From Bacteroidia bacterium (GTDB lineage Bacteria > Bacteroidota > Bacteroidia > AKYH767-A > OLB10), in the NCBI GenBank assembly GCA_037045145.1, contig JBAOIA010000011.1:1116001-1180000 (forward strand): DNA of 64,000 bases, read 5' to 3'. Position 1 is the stretch's first letter; each line of letters begins with the position of its first letter. The position numbers and the translations under genes were made by a program. Positions 7,918-14,907 of this stretch are shown piece after piece. The notes under the pieces were generated by a model, which saw only the letters and a list, made by a program, of their open reading frames with translations, ran no database searches and had not been told where the DNA came from.

Positions 7918-8558
7918 TGAACGACAAACCAAAATACAATCCCGAAAAACACCACAGGCGTTCCATGCGTTTGCAGGGCTACGATTATTCGCAGGCGGGT
8001 TTGTATTTTATTACCATTTGTACCCATAACAGGGAATGTTTATTTGGCGACATTGCCAACGGTGAAATGATATGGAATGATATGGGAAAAATTGCCAATG
8101 AATATTGGTTGGAAATACCCAATCATTTTCCGAATGCGGTTTTACATGAACATATCGTTATGCCCAATCACACGCATGGGATTATTGAATTGACGGATTC
8201 GGTTGGGGCATCCCATGTAGGGACACGCCATGGCGTGTCCCTACCGGATAATACGGACAACACCGTAGGGACATCCCATGGGATGTCCCTACAACATGGC
8301 GTGTCCCCACAACATGGCGTGTCCCTACAACCACACCAACGGGAATTTGGTAAACCCATTCCCGGTTCGGTATCCACCATTATCAATCAATTCAAATCAT
8401 CTGTAAAACGATGGTGCAACAAAAACGGATATGAACATTTCAAATGGCAATCACGGTTTCATGATCATATTATTCGTGATGAAAAATCATACCTGACCAT
8501 TTCGGAATATATCATCAATAATCCTGTGCAATGGCAGGAAGATAAATTTTTCAAATAA
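7917..8558 (+). CDS. REP-associated tyrosine transposase (RAYT, Y1/HUH family)
   Basis: The 213-residue protein has the single-strand HUH transposase core: YFITICTHNRECLFG (~23-37), the HUH motif in HIVMPNHTHGII (~81-92), and the C-terminal helix with the presumed catalytic tyrosine (SYLTISEYIINNPVQW, ~191-206). RAYTs are domesticated IS200/IS605 relatives that act on REP palindromes. Between the HUH motif and the catalytic helix (~100-138) the protein carries GTRHGVSL, GTSHGMSL and HGVSPQHGVSL. These are translations of two perfect 28-bp REP-like palindromes and two half-sites. The gene sits between hsdS and hsdR, and both its ends overlap its neighbours as TAATG, so it is part of the operon. 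Confidence 0.9.
   Translation: MNDKPKYNPEKHHRRSMRLQGYDYSQAGLYFITICTHNRECLFGDIANGEMIWNDMGKIANEYWLEIPNHFPNAVLHEHIVMPNHTHGIIELTDSVGASHVGTRHGVSLPDNTDNTVGTSHGMSLQHGVSPQHGVSLQPHQREFGKPIPGSVSTIINQFKSSVKRWCNKNGYEHFKWQSRFHDHIIRDEKSYLTISEYIINNPVQWQEDKFFK
8217..8244. repeat. REP-like palindrome 1 inside the RAYT gene
   Basis: This is a perfect 28-bp palindrome running GTAGGGACACGCCA then TGGCGTGTCCCTAC. It would form a 14-bp hairpin in single-stranded DNA or RNA and is the kind of target RAYT enzymes recognise. It is in frame and encodes VGTRHGVSL. Confidence 0.8.
8265..8292. repeat. REP-like palindrome 2 inside the RAYT gene
   Basis: This is a second perfect 28-bp palindrome running GTAGGGACATCCCA then TGGGATGTCCCTAC. 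It differs from palindrome 1 by a compensated change in each arm, so pairing is kept. It encodes VGTSHGMSL. Confidence 0.8.
8294..8327. repeat. Two REP-like half-sites inside the RAYT gene
   Basis: Two tandem 17-bp units, AACATGGCGTGTCCCCA and AACATGGCGTGTCCCTA, each match the right arm of palindrome 1. Further pairing with the left arms upstream is possible. Confidence 0.65.
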
Positions 8559-11548
8559 TGGCATTTAACGAACAAAATACAGTAGAGCATTTCATCATTC
8601 ACCAACTTACCGGTGTGAACCTGAATAATATTGTCGGGACACGCCATGGCATGTCCGTACAAGAAGATGCCGTAGAATATGAAGGGGGCGTAAAATGGAA
8701 ATACATTCAAGCTGATTTATTGCAGCGTGACATTACCGAAGTGTTCGTTGAGAAAGAATTGAAAGAAGCCCTTTGTCGCTTAAACCCTGCCATTGCCTTA
8801 AATCCCGATCGAGCGGAAGAAGTGATTCATAAACTCAGAGCGATTCTCATTACCGTAAACAATGTGGGTTTGGTAAGAGCAAACGAAGAATTTGCAAAAT
8901 GGCTTCGCAATGAAGTTTCACTGCCTATTGGTAAAAACAACGAACATGTTGCCATTCGCTTAATTGATTTTGAAGAGCTGAACAACAACAGTTTTGTATT
9001 GTGTAATCAGTTTAAACTAAGAGCAAGAGAAACCAAAATTCCTGACATAGTGATGTTCGTGAACGGAATTCCTCTGGTGGTTGGCGAAGCCAAAACGCCT
9101 GTAAGGCCTGCTATAACATGGTTTGATGGTGCACATGACATCAATGTGGTTTATGAAAATTCCATTCCGCAATTGTTTGTTCCCAATGTATTTTCATTTG
9201 CTACAGAGGGCAAAGAAATTTTCATTGGTGGCGTAAGAACCCCTTTAGAGTTTTGGGCACCTTGGCGTTTAGAAAATGATAAAGATGAGTTAAGCCATTT
9301 TATCGGCTTACAAGATGTTGCCAAACAATTAATGCATTTGCTGAAACCTTCCACACTGCTCGACATTTTGCAGTATTACACGGTTTATGCTACCAACAGC
9401 AAAAAGAAAAAAATTAAAGTTGTTTGTCGCTATCAGCAATACGAAGGTGCAAACGCCATTGTAGAAAGGGTAAAAGAAGGTCGAATCAAAAAAGGTTTGA
9501 TTTGGCATTTTCAAGGTTCAGGAAAATCGCTGCTGATGTTGTTTGCTGCTCAAAAATTGCGGAAGCAACAAGACCTTCATAACCCAACAGTAATGATTGT
9601 GGTGGACAGAGTAGATTTGGATACACAAATCACAGCCACATTTAATACAGCCGAAGTTCCCAACATGATTACCACCGATAGCATCAAAGAATTGCATACA
9701 CTATTGGAACAAGACACACGGAAAATCATCATTACGATGGTGCACAAGTTTAAAGATGCTTATCCCGACATGAACACAAGGGAAAATATTATTGTGATGG
9801 TGGACGAAGCCCACCGAACGCAGGAAGGAGATTTGGGACGCAAAATGCGAAACGCTTTGCCCAATGCTTTTTTATTTGGATTAACTGGAACGCCCATCAA
9901 TAAAGCCGATAAAAATACATTTTGGGCTTTCGGTGCCGAAGAAGATACCGAAGGTTACATGAGTCGTTATACTTTTCAAGACAGTATCAGAGACAATGCC
10001 ACATTGCCTTTGCACTTTGAACCACGCCTTCCCGATTACCACATTGACAAAGAAGGCTTGGATGTAGCTTTTAAAGAAATGGCAAACGACCTGAGCGAAG
10101 AAGACCGAAACAAACTCAGTCAGAAAGCGGCTAACATGGCGGTATTTTTAAAATCGCCTGAACGGGTGAAAACCATAGTTGCAGATATAGTAGAACATTT
10201 CAAAGCACACGTGGAACCCGAAGGTTTGAAAGCCATGATTGTTACGCCAGACCGTTATGCCTGTGTGCAATACAAGGAGGAGTTAGACCTTTTGATAAAT
10301 CCCGAAGCAAGCGAAGTGGTAATCAGTTCATCTGCCAATGATGATTTTGATTTCAAACAGAAGTATGCAATGGATAAGGACAAGCAAGAAAAAGTAGTTG
10401 AGAAATTCAACGATGCAGATAGTCCATTAAAATTTCTTATTGTAACAGCAAAATTGTTGACTGGTTTTGATGCACCGATTTTGCAAACCATGTATTTGGA
10501 CAAGTCGCTGAAAGACCATACGCTGTTACAAGCCATTTGCAGAACCAACCGACTTTTTCCCAATAAAACATTCGGGAGAATTGTAGATTACTTTGGTGTA
10601 TTTGATGATACAGCAAAAGCCCTTGCATTTGATGAAGAAAGTGTAAAACTGGTGATTACGAACTTGCAGGAACTGAAAGACAAACTGCCCGAGTGGATGG
10701 AAAAATGTTTGAATCATTTTGCAGGTGTTGACAGAACAATTTCAGGGTTTGAAGGACTTTCGGCAGCACAAGACTGTATAAACTCAAATGAAAAACGGGA
10801 TGCTTTTGCGAAAGATTTCAGTAGCTTGACAAAGTTGTGGGAAGCACTTTCGCCTGACCCGGTTTTAAATCAATTTGAAAAAGATTACAAGTGGTTGTCG
10901 CAGGTTTATACTTCTGTGAAACCCTCATCAGACGACAACGGCAGATTGTTGTGGCATGCTTTGGGTGCTCAAACAACAGCATTGATACACGAACACATTC
11001 ATGTTTCAGGTATCAATCACGACATGGACGAAATGATTTTGGATGCAGAAGTGATTGACGATTTGATGAACAAGAAAGACCCGAAGCAAGCAGAGAAAGT
11101 TTTGAAAATTCTTATCAGTCGCTTAAACAAACACGGCAACAATCCAACATTCAAACGACTAAGCGAAAGACTGGAAGCCATTCGGGACAAAGCAGAGAAA
11201 GGATTGATTAATTCCATTGAATTTATCAAAGAACTTTGCCAATTAGCCAAAGAAACGCTGCAAGCCGAGAAAGGCGTTGAACCTGAAAGCGAACAGAAAA
11301 ACGCCAAAGCTGCTTTGACAGAATTATTCCTTGAATTAAAAACCGACACAACACCTGCAATAGTAGAACGTATTGTAAGCGATATAGACGAAATTGTTAG
11401 AGTAGTTCGCTTTGACGGTTGGCAAAACTCGACAGTTGGAGAGCGAGAAGTAAAAAGAGAATTGCGTAAAGTGCTTTGGACAAAGTATCAAATCAAAGAC
11501 GAAGATTTATTTAACAGAGCTTATGACTACATTAAAGAATATTATTAG
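8558..11548 (+). CDS. hsdR: Type I restriction endonuclease HsdR subunit
   Basis: The 996-residue protein is full length for HsdR. The N-terminal nuclease domain carries PDIVMFVNGIPLVVGEAKTP (~165-184, the D...ExK centre). The SF2 translocase follows with Walker A FQGSGKSLLMLF (~316-327), DEAH box VDEAHRTQEG (~416-425), GLTGTPI (~443-449) and LLTGFDAP (~635-642). A C-terminal helical domain binds the methylase core. HsdR translocates DNA and cleaves it far from the target when HsdM-HsdS meets unmethylated sites. Residues ~25-36 (IVGTRHGMSVQ) are a REP-like palindrome insertion relative to the usual HsdR N-terminus. Unlike hsdM and hsdS, this frame is intact. The ATG overlaps the RAYT stop. 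Confidence 0.95.
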   Translation: MAFNEQNTVEHFIIHQLTGVNLNNIVGTRHGMSVQEDAVEYEGGVKWKYIQADLLQRDITEVFVEKELKEALCRLNPAIALNPDRAEEVIHKLRAILITVNNVGLVRANEEFAKWLRNEVSLPIGKNNEHVAIRLIDFEELNNNSFVLCNQFKLRARETKIPDIVMFVNGIPLVVGEAKTPVRPAITWFDGAHDINVVYENSIPQLFVPNVFSFATEGKEIFIGGVRTPLEFWAPWRLENDKDELSHFIGLQDVAKQLMHLLKPSTLLDILQYYTVYATNSKKKKIKVVCRYQQYEGANAIVERVKEGRIKKGLIWHFQGSGKSLLMLFAAQKLRKQQDLHNPTVMIVVDRVDLDTQITATFNTAEVPNMITTDSIKELHTLLEQDTRKIIITMVHKFKDAYPDMNTRENIIVMVDEAHRTQEGDLGRKMRNALPNAFLFGLTGTPINKADKNTFWAFGAEEDTEGYMSRYTFQDSIRDNATLPLHFEPRLPDYHIDKEGLDVAFKEMANDLSEEDRNKLSQKAANMAVFLKSPERVKTIVADIVEHFKAHVEPEGLKAMIVTPDRYACVQYKEELDLLINPEASEVVISSSANDDFDFKQKYAMDKDKQEKVVEKFNDADSPLKFLIVTAKLLTGFDAPILQTMYLDKSLKDHTLLQAICRTNRLFPNKTFGRIVDYFGVFDDTAKALAFDEESVKLVITNLQELKDKLPEWMEKCLNHFAGVDRTISGFEGLSAAQDCINSNEKRDAFAKDFSSLTKLWEALSPDPVLNQFEKDYKWLSQVYTSVKPSSDDNGRLLWHALGAQTTALIHEHIHVSGINHDMDEMILDAEVIDDLMNKKDPKQAEKVLKILISRLNKHGNNPTFKRLSERLEAIRDKAEKGLINSIEFIKELCQLAKETLQAEKGVEPESEQKNAKAALTELFLELKTDTTPAIVERIVSDIDEIVRVVRFDGWQNSTVGEREVKRELRKVLWTKYQIKDEDLFNRAYDYIKEYY
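8633..8660. repeat. REP-like palindrome within the hsdR 5' end
   Basis: GTCGGGACACGCCATGGCAT followed by GTCCGTAC is a 28-bp degenerate copy of the palindromes in the neighbouring RAYT gene. It is inserted in frame and encodes VGTRHGMSV. Confidence 0.75.
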
Positions 11549-11943
11549 CCATAGGACAGGTGTAAGCACATTTACTCACAAGTTTTATGTTGTTTTAAAG
11601 GTGTTCGTGATTTAAAAATTGCAAACCCACACAAGCCCAACGCACAGACCAATTTTTGCGACAAGTGAGTGCAGAGCCAAACTTGTTTGAGCTGTGCCGA
11701 ACGAAGCAAAAATCAGTGGAGCTAAAGCTTGCAAAAGAGCTTCCACCTTTCCAACACAGATAAAATTGAAACCGTTTACGGTTCACGAACACCAATAGAA
11801 AATAAATATAAAGTGAGTAATTAAAAAAAATCTCTCACCCTTCCGAAAACAAAAAATACGCAACCGAACAGCCGACACGACACAGACAGAGAAACGTAGT
11901 ATTGACAATGGTTTGCAAGGACGGACGACAAGAACCACTACCG

Positions 11944-12016
11944 GTAACATTATGCCGAATATAAAAAAGCCCAATTACAAAAGAGCTCTGCTATGGTAGA
12001 ACTTCAGGGCTTTTTG
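11944..12016. repeat. Intergenic repeat A1 (copy of 57,417-57,487), with hairpin
   Basis: It begins GTAACATTATGCCGAAT, shared almost exactly with 57,417-57,433. It ends GGTAGAACTTCAGGGCTTTTT, matching GGTAGAACCTCTGGGCTTTTT. A stem AAAAAGCCC (11,964-11,972)/GGGCTTTTT (12,008-12,016) ends in a T run and could terminate the R-M operon. Confidence 0.65.
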
Positions 12017-12236
12017 ATATTTGGTGTGCAGTACGTCCACACTAAAGATTTTTATAATTTTTATTTTCGCATTGTACTAAAGACATTTGATTGTGTTAAA
12101 TCTGATTTTTATAGAAAAGCATCTTTAAATCGAATTTCTTTGTCTCGGACTATTTGCCTTTCCAAGTCTGAAAGATGATTTAATGTCGGTTGACAACGCT
12201 TAGTGTGGACAAGGCTATGACCAATTTTTATTATCT

Positions 12237-12290
12237 AAACACACAACTTTATTCCTATATTTGAACATGTTTTTTGAATTTATTTTATTC
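12237..12290 (+). repeat. Intergenic repeat A2 with promoter-like TATATTTG (copy of 57,641-57,693)
   Basis: About 53 bp nearly identical to the stretch upstream of the gene at 57,811: AAACACACAACTTTATTCC, TATATTTG (12,256-12,263), then a shared AT-rich tail ending TTATTTTATTC. TATATTTG fits the Bacteroidota -7 consensus TAnnTTTG and lies about 115 bp before the Rid-family start, so the repeat may carry that gene's promoter. Confidence 0.65.
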
Positions 12291-12379
12291 TCAGACTACC
12301 GTTAGCGGTCTTTACAAGTGATAATTCAAAAAAAGAAGACTGACATTTTTATATAACGACACATAAATTATTAAGCAAA

Positions 12380-12853
12380 ATGAATAAAATATATTTTCTT
12401 TTTTTACTTCTCATTTCATTGCCAGGTTTTTCTCAAACAGACACATCACTTGTTAAGTTTCGCAACCCGGCTTCGGTATCTACTCCAAAAGGGTATTCCC
12501 ATTCAGTAGAAATAAATCTAGGTAATTGCAAAATGGTTATCATTTCAGGGCAAATTGCGCTTGATGACAAAGGTAATTTAGTCGGTAAGGACAATTTAGC
12601 AGCACAGACAGAGCAGGTTTTTGCCAACATTAAAAATATTGTTGTAGAAAGTGGTGGGACAATGGACGATGTAATTAAAATTGACATTTTTATGACCGAC
12701 ATATCGCAAGTGCAAACGATGAGAGATGTGCGTAATAAATTTCTTAGTCAACAAAAACCACCAACCAGTACACTGGTGCAAGTGAGTAAATTAGTCAGGG
12801 ACGACTTGCTGATTGAAATTGAGGCGACTGTTATTATTCCTAAAAAGAATTAA
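12380..12853 (+). CDS. Secreted Rid (YjgF/YER057c/UK114) family protein
   Basis: The 157-residue protein has an N-terminal signal peptide (hydrophobic IYFLFLLLISLPGFSQ, residues 3-18). A Rid domain follows, with GQIALDDKGNLVGKDNLAAQ (~59-78), VVESGGTMDDVIKIDIFMTD (~89-108) and IEIEATVIIP at the C-terminus. Cytosolic RidA deaminates reactive enamine/imine intermediates. Exported relatives exist in Bacteroidota but their substrates are not known to me. The arginine that binds substrate in RidA is not obvious at its usual place, so a deaminase role is uncertain. It lies between two intergenic repeat zones with no operon partner. Confidence 0.85.
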   Translation: MNKIYFLFLLLISLPGFSQTDTSLVKFRNPASVSTPKGYSHSVEINLGNCKMVIISGQIALDDKGNLVGKDNLAAQTEQVFANIKNIVVESGGTMDDVIKIDIFMTDISQVQTMRDVRNKFLSQQKPPTSTLVQVSKLVRDDLLIEIEATVIIPKKN

Positions 12854-12876
12854 AAGAATACAACGAACCACTAGCA

Positions 12877-12987
12877 AACAATATAGCCAATAAGGAGTTC
12901 AGAGGAATACGAAAGGTTGTAACTTGCTTCAACATTTCGTGTCCATTGATAGGAAATCTCCCGTAATCCCGCACTGGCCATATTGTT
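12877..12987. repeat. Long inverted repeat after the Rid gene
   Basis: AACAATATAGCCA at 12,877-12,889 pairs with TGGCCATATTGTT at 12,975-12,987 (12 of 13). The span of 111 bp starting 24 bp after a stop codon resembles the inverted repeat after the OLD gene in size and position. Confidence 0.55.
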
Positions 12988-13137
12988 AAACATTAGGCAA
13001 AACAATCGCTCCAATGGGGCTATCAAGGTATGCTATGAACGTGGCTTAACTATGCATGTTTTGCCTAAGGGCCAGAGTTAACACATTTGAGAAACATGTG
13101 ACTATTGTATCTATGTTTGCATTTTGGCGCCCCCCAA

Positions 13138-13181
13138 GGTTGCTGTTTGATGTGTTACGATTGTTTGTTGCTGATTGGAAT
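13138..13181. repeat. Intergenic repeat C (copy of 57,592-57,635)
   Basis: A 44-bp stretch beginning GGTTGCTGTTTG and ending TGATTGGAAT differs from the 57.6-kb copy at three positions only. In the 57.6-kb locus it directly precedes a copy of repeat A2, whereas here the two are separated by the Rid gene. Confidence 0.65.
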
Positions 13182-13278
13182 GTCCTATCCACAAAATCCA
13201 ATGCACATCAACCTCAATAGTGCCAAACTCACCTATAGCCTCAAACCGAAAATTAATATTAATCATTTGTTTAAAATA

Positions 13279-13311
13279 ATTGTTCAATTCAACAATTTAT
13301 TTCTACATTTG
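13279..13311 (+). promoter_or_regulatory. Promoter and candidate operator of the TetR gene
   Basis: TACATTTG at 13,304-13,311 fits the Bacteroidota -7 element, 26 bp before the ATG. A dyad ATTGTT-CAATTC-AACAAT (13,279-13,296) overlaps the expected -33 region, where a TTG is present. A TetR regulator binding this dyad would repress itself and the genes behind it. Confidence 0.6.
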
Positions 13312-13336
13312 CCCCCGAAACGAATTTTAATGCAAA

Positions 13337-13969
13337 ATGGCGAAAGGTAAAGAAGTAAAAACATTAGACACTACAACAGAAGAAAAAATAAAATCTGCTG
13401 CCCGAATTGTATTTCACAAGAAAGGATATTCTGCCACTCGGACAAGGGATATTGCAGAAGAAGCCGACATCAATCTTGCTTTGCTCAATTATTATTTCCG
13501 AAGTAAAGAAAAGTTGTTTGACATCATAATGCTTGAAACTGTTTTTGGATTTATGCAGACAATGGCAACGATACTGAACAACGAGAAAAGTACATTGAAT
13601 AAGAAAGTTGAATTAGTCGCCTCTCATTACATAGACTTTATTATCAAAGAGCCGAATATTCCGATTTTTATGTTGAGTGAAATCCGCAACAACTCGGGCG
13701 GACTGTTAGAGAAATTGCCTATAAAACAAATTGTGATGAACTCTGCATTTGTCAAGCAACATAAGGAAGCCGTTATAAAAGGAAAAATTGTCGAACCAAA
13801 CCCATTACATTTTTTAATGAATATATTGAGTTTAGTCATTTTTCCTTTTATCGCACAACCGCTTTTACAAGGCATTAGCGGGTTGAATGAAACACAGTTT
13901 AACAAGCTGATGCAAGAGCGTAGAAAGCTGATACCTGTTTGGATAAAAGCAACAATGAAAGCGAAATAA
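13337..13969 (+). CDS. TetR/AcrR family transcriptional regulator (CecR/YbiH-like position)
   Basis: The 210-residue protein has an N-terminal TetR helix-turn-helix (IKSAARIVFHKKGYSATRTR, ~20-39, then DIAEEADINLALLNYYFRSK ~40-59) and a variable ligand-binding domain. TetR regulators of this type head efflux operons. In E. coli cecR (ybiH) precedes ybhG-ybhF-ybhS-ybhR. Here the matching TolC-HlyD-ABC operon lies 36 kb downstream, across the prophage. Removing the prophage would leave about 50 bp between this gene and the tolC-like start, so it most likely was the first gene of that operon. Its downstream genes are now separated from its promoter. Confidence 0.9.
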   Translation: MAKGKEVKTLDTTTEEKIKSAARIVFHKKGYSATRTRDIAEEADINLALLNYYFRSKEKLFDIIMLETVFGFMQTMATILNNEKSTLNKKVELVASHYIDFIIKEPNIPIFMLSEIRNNSGGLLEKLPIKQIVMNSAFVKQHKEAVIKGKIVEPNPLHFLMNILSLVIFPFIAQPLLQGISGLNETQFNKLMQERRKLIPVWIKATMKAK

Positions 13970-14028
13970 TTTTTTTGCCACAATGTTAATCAAATGATTG
14001 AAACATAAACATAAATAGTAAAAACGCA

Positions 14029-14070
14029 AAGTTAAAAAGGATAAATTTTTAAATAGAAAGGTATAAATTT
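14029..14070 (+). repeat. Left prophage end: terminal transposase-site-like repeats L1 and L2
   Basis: L1 AAGTTAAAAAGGATAAA (14,029-14,045) and L2 AAATAGAAAGGTATAAATTT (14,051-14,070) match, in inverted orientation, R1 and R2 at the other end. Mu ends likewise carry several transposase-binding sites. Confidence 0.7.
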
Positions 14071-14097
14071 AACATTTGGATGATTTTCGGAAAAATA

Positions 14098-14904
14098 TTA
14101 GTCCAAAGGCACTTCTATTCCATCCAAATAAATAACCGAATCCCATCCTACGGTTGCGGCCACTCCTGCAGTTGATGATGCCACGATTTCGCCATTTTGA
14201 ACAAACCCTGATGATGCACTATTAATATGAAGGATTGTTATTTTATCAAGCATTCCAGAAGCTGCATGTATATCTCTAAATGGAGCAGAAACCCTTATTA
14301 ATTTAGATGGTCTATAACCAACAGGAAGAATAGTGAATGGTAAAACAGTTGACAATAGCGTTTCTGGGACATTGACATAGCCTCTAAATTGAAGTGTCTT
14401 ACGTTTAGTTCTTCGTACACTAATATGTGGTATTGCACCACTGTAAGCGGCAGATGATGATGCGCCATTAATTGGCGTTAAATCAACCCAATCCTCCTCA
14501 TCATGCAGTCGCTGGCCGTCAAGCGCAAGCGATGTTCCCGGTGCGGCTGAAACTACCACCGCTTCGCGTATCAAATACTGATTAGTTGTACCGCCCGACT
14601 CCAGCGGCTCAGTGCCTGATGGGTCGGGTGTTTCCAACACCTGAAATTGATATATCTCGCCCGGATTAAGCGTGGGCAGCACTCCTGCCTGCACAGGCAA
14701 TATCTCACCCGCAAGCACTACCGCGCCTGCCGAATAGTTAGCGCCTGTAACCTCGCAACCATATATGATGAGGCTGTCGGTATTGTTTATTCCAAAGCCT
14801 TTTAAAAACTCTTTAATTGCATCTTTTGTGGCGTTTTGCAGCCATTCAAAATCTTCCGCTTCAACTGCGTTTCCTCCAAAAGTCAGATAGTTTAACCTGT
14901 TCAT
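14098..14904 (-). CDS. Phage tail fibre or baseplate-distal structural protein
   Basis: The 268-residue protein is the last gene of the leftward tail operon. It starts MNRLNYLTFGGNAVEAEDFEWLQ, and its middle is rich in Gly, Ala, Ser and Thr (GANYSAGAVVLAGEILPVQAGV). The N-terminus resembles phage proteins that attach to the baseplate, and the C-terminal beta-rich part (FRGYVNVPETLLSTVLPFTILP ~170-190) could be a fibre head. I cannot assign a named family. Position next to the gp48-like gene and at the operon end fits a fibre. It begins 3 bp after the preceding gene's stop. Confidence 0.55.
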   Translation of the reverse strand: MNRLNYLTFGGNAVEAEDFEWLQNATKDAIKEFLKGFGINNTDSLIIYGCEVTGANYSAGAVVLAGEILPVQAGVLPTLNPGEIYQFQVLETPDPSGTEPLESGGTTNQYLIREAVVVSAAPGTSLALDGQRLHDEEDWVDLTPINGASSSAAYSGAIPHISVRRTKRKTLQFRGYVNVPETLLSTVLPFTILPVGYRPSKLIRVSAPFRDIHAASGMLDKITILHINSASSGFVQNGEIVASSTAGVAATVGWDSVIYLDGIEVPLD

Positions 14905-14907
14905 GTA

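Larger units (their letters stand above)
11549..12379. other. Intergenic region (830 bp) with repeat modules
   Basis: No convincing gene is seen; the short open frames lack family resemblance. The first 380 bp are C/A-rich and resemble the spacer at 57.22-57.41 kb in composition and short words (TTGCAAAAGAGC, AAAAATAC, GACACGACACAGACAG). They lead into the 11,944-12,016 repeat, a weakly structured stretch to 12,230, and the promoter-bearing repeat at 12,237-12,290. The motif ACCGTTAGCGGT (12,298-12,309) is a small perfect inverted repeat just before the next gene. Confidence 0.6.
12854..13336. other. Intergenic region (483 bp) with hairpins and a repeat
   Basis: No gene is supported. In order it holds the inverted repeat 12,877-12,987, the hairpin 12,993-13,069 (TTAGGCAAAACA paired with TGTTTTGCCTAA), repeat C (13,138-13,181), and the promoter/operator region of the TetR gene from 13,279. 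Confidence 0.6.

Noticed and set aside
11993..12178. 61-residue ORF after hsdR
   Set aside because: It starts within repeat A1 and has no protein-like pattern; the region behaves as an intergenic repeat.
12993..13069. Integron attC site at TTAGGC...GCCTAA
   Set aside because: The boxes are in the order R'...R'' on the strand (TTAGGC before GCCTAA), opposite to a cassette attC between them, and no conserved inner arms were found.
13985..14010. Classical Mu TG...CA ends for the prophage
   Set aside because: TG dinucleotides exist near the left end, but no matching CA with a 5-bp flanking duplication could be found near the right end; the inverted motif pair gives a better boundary.
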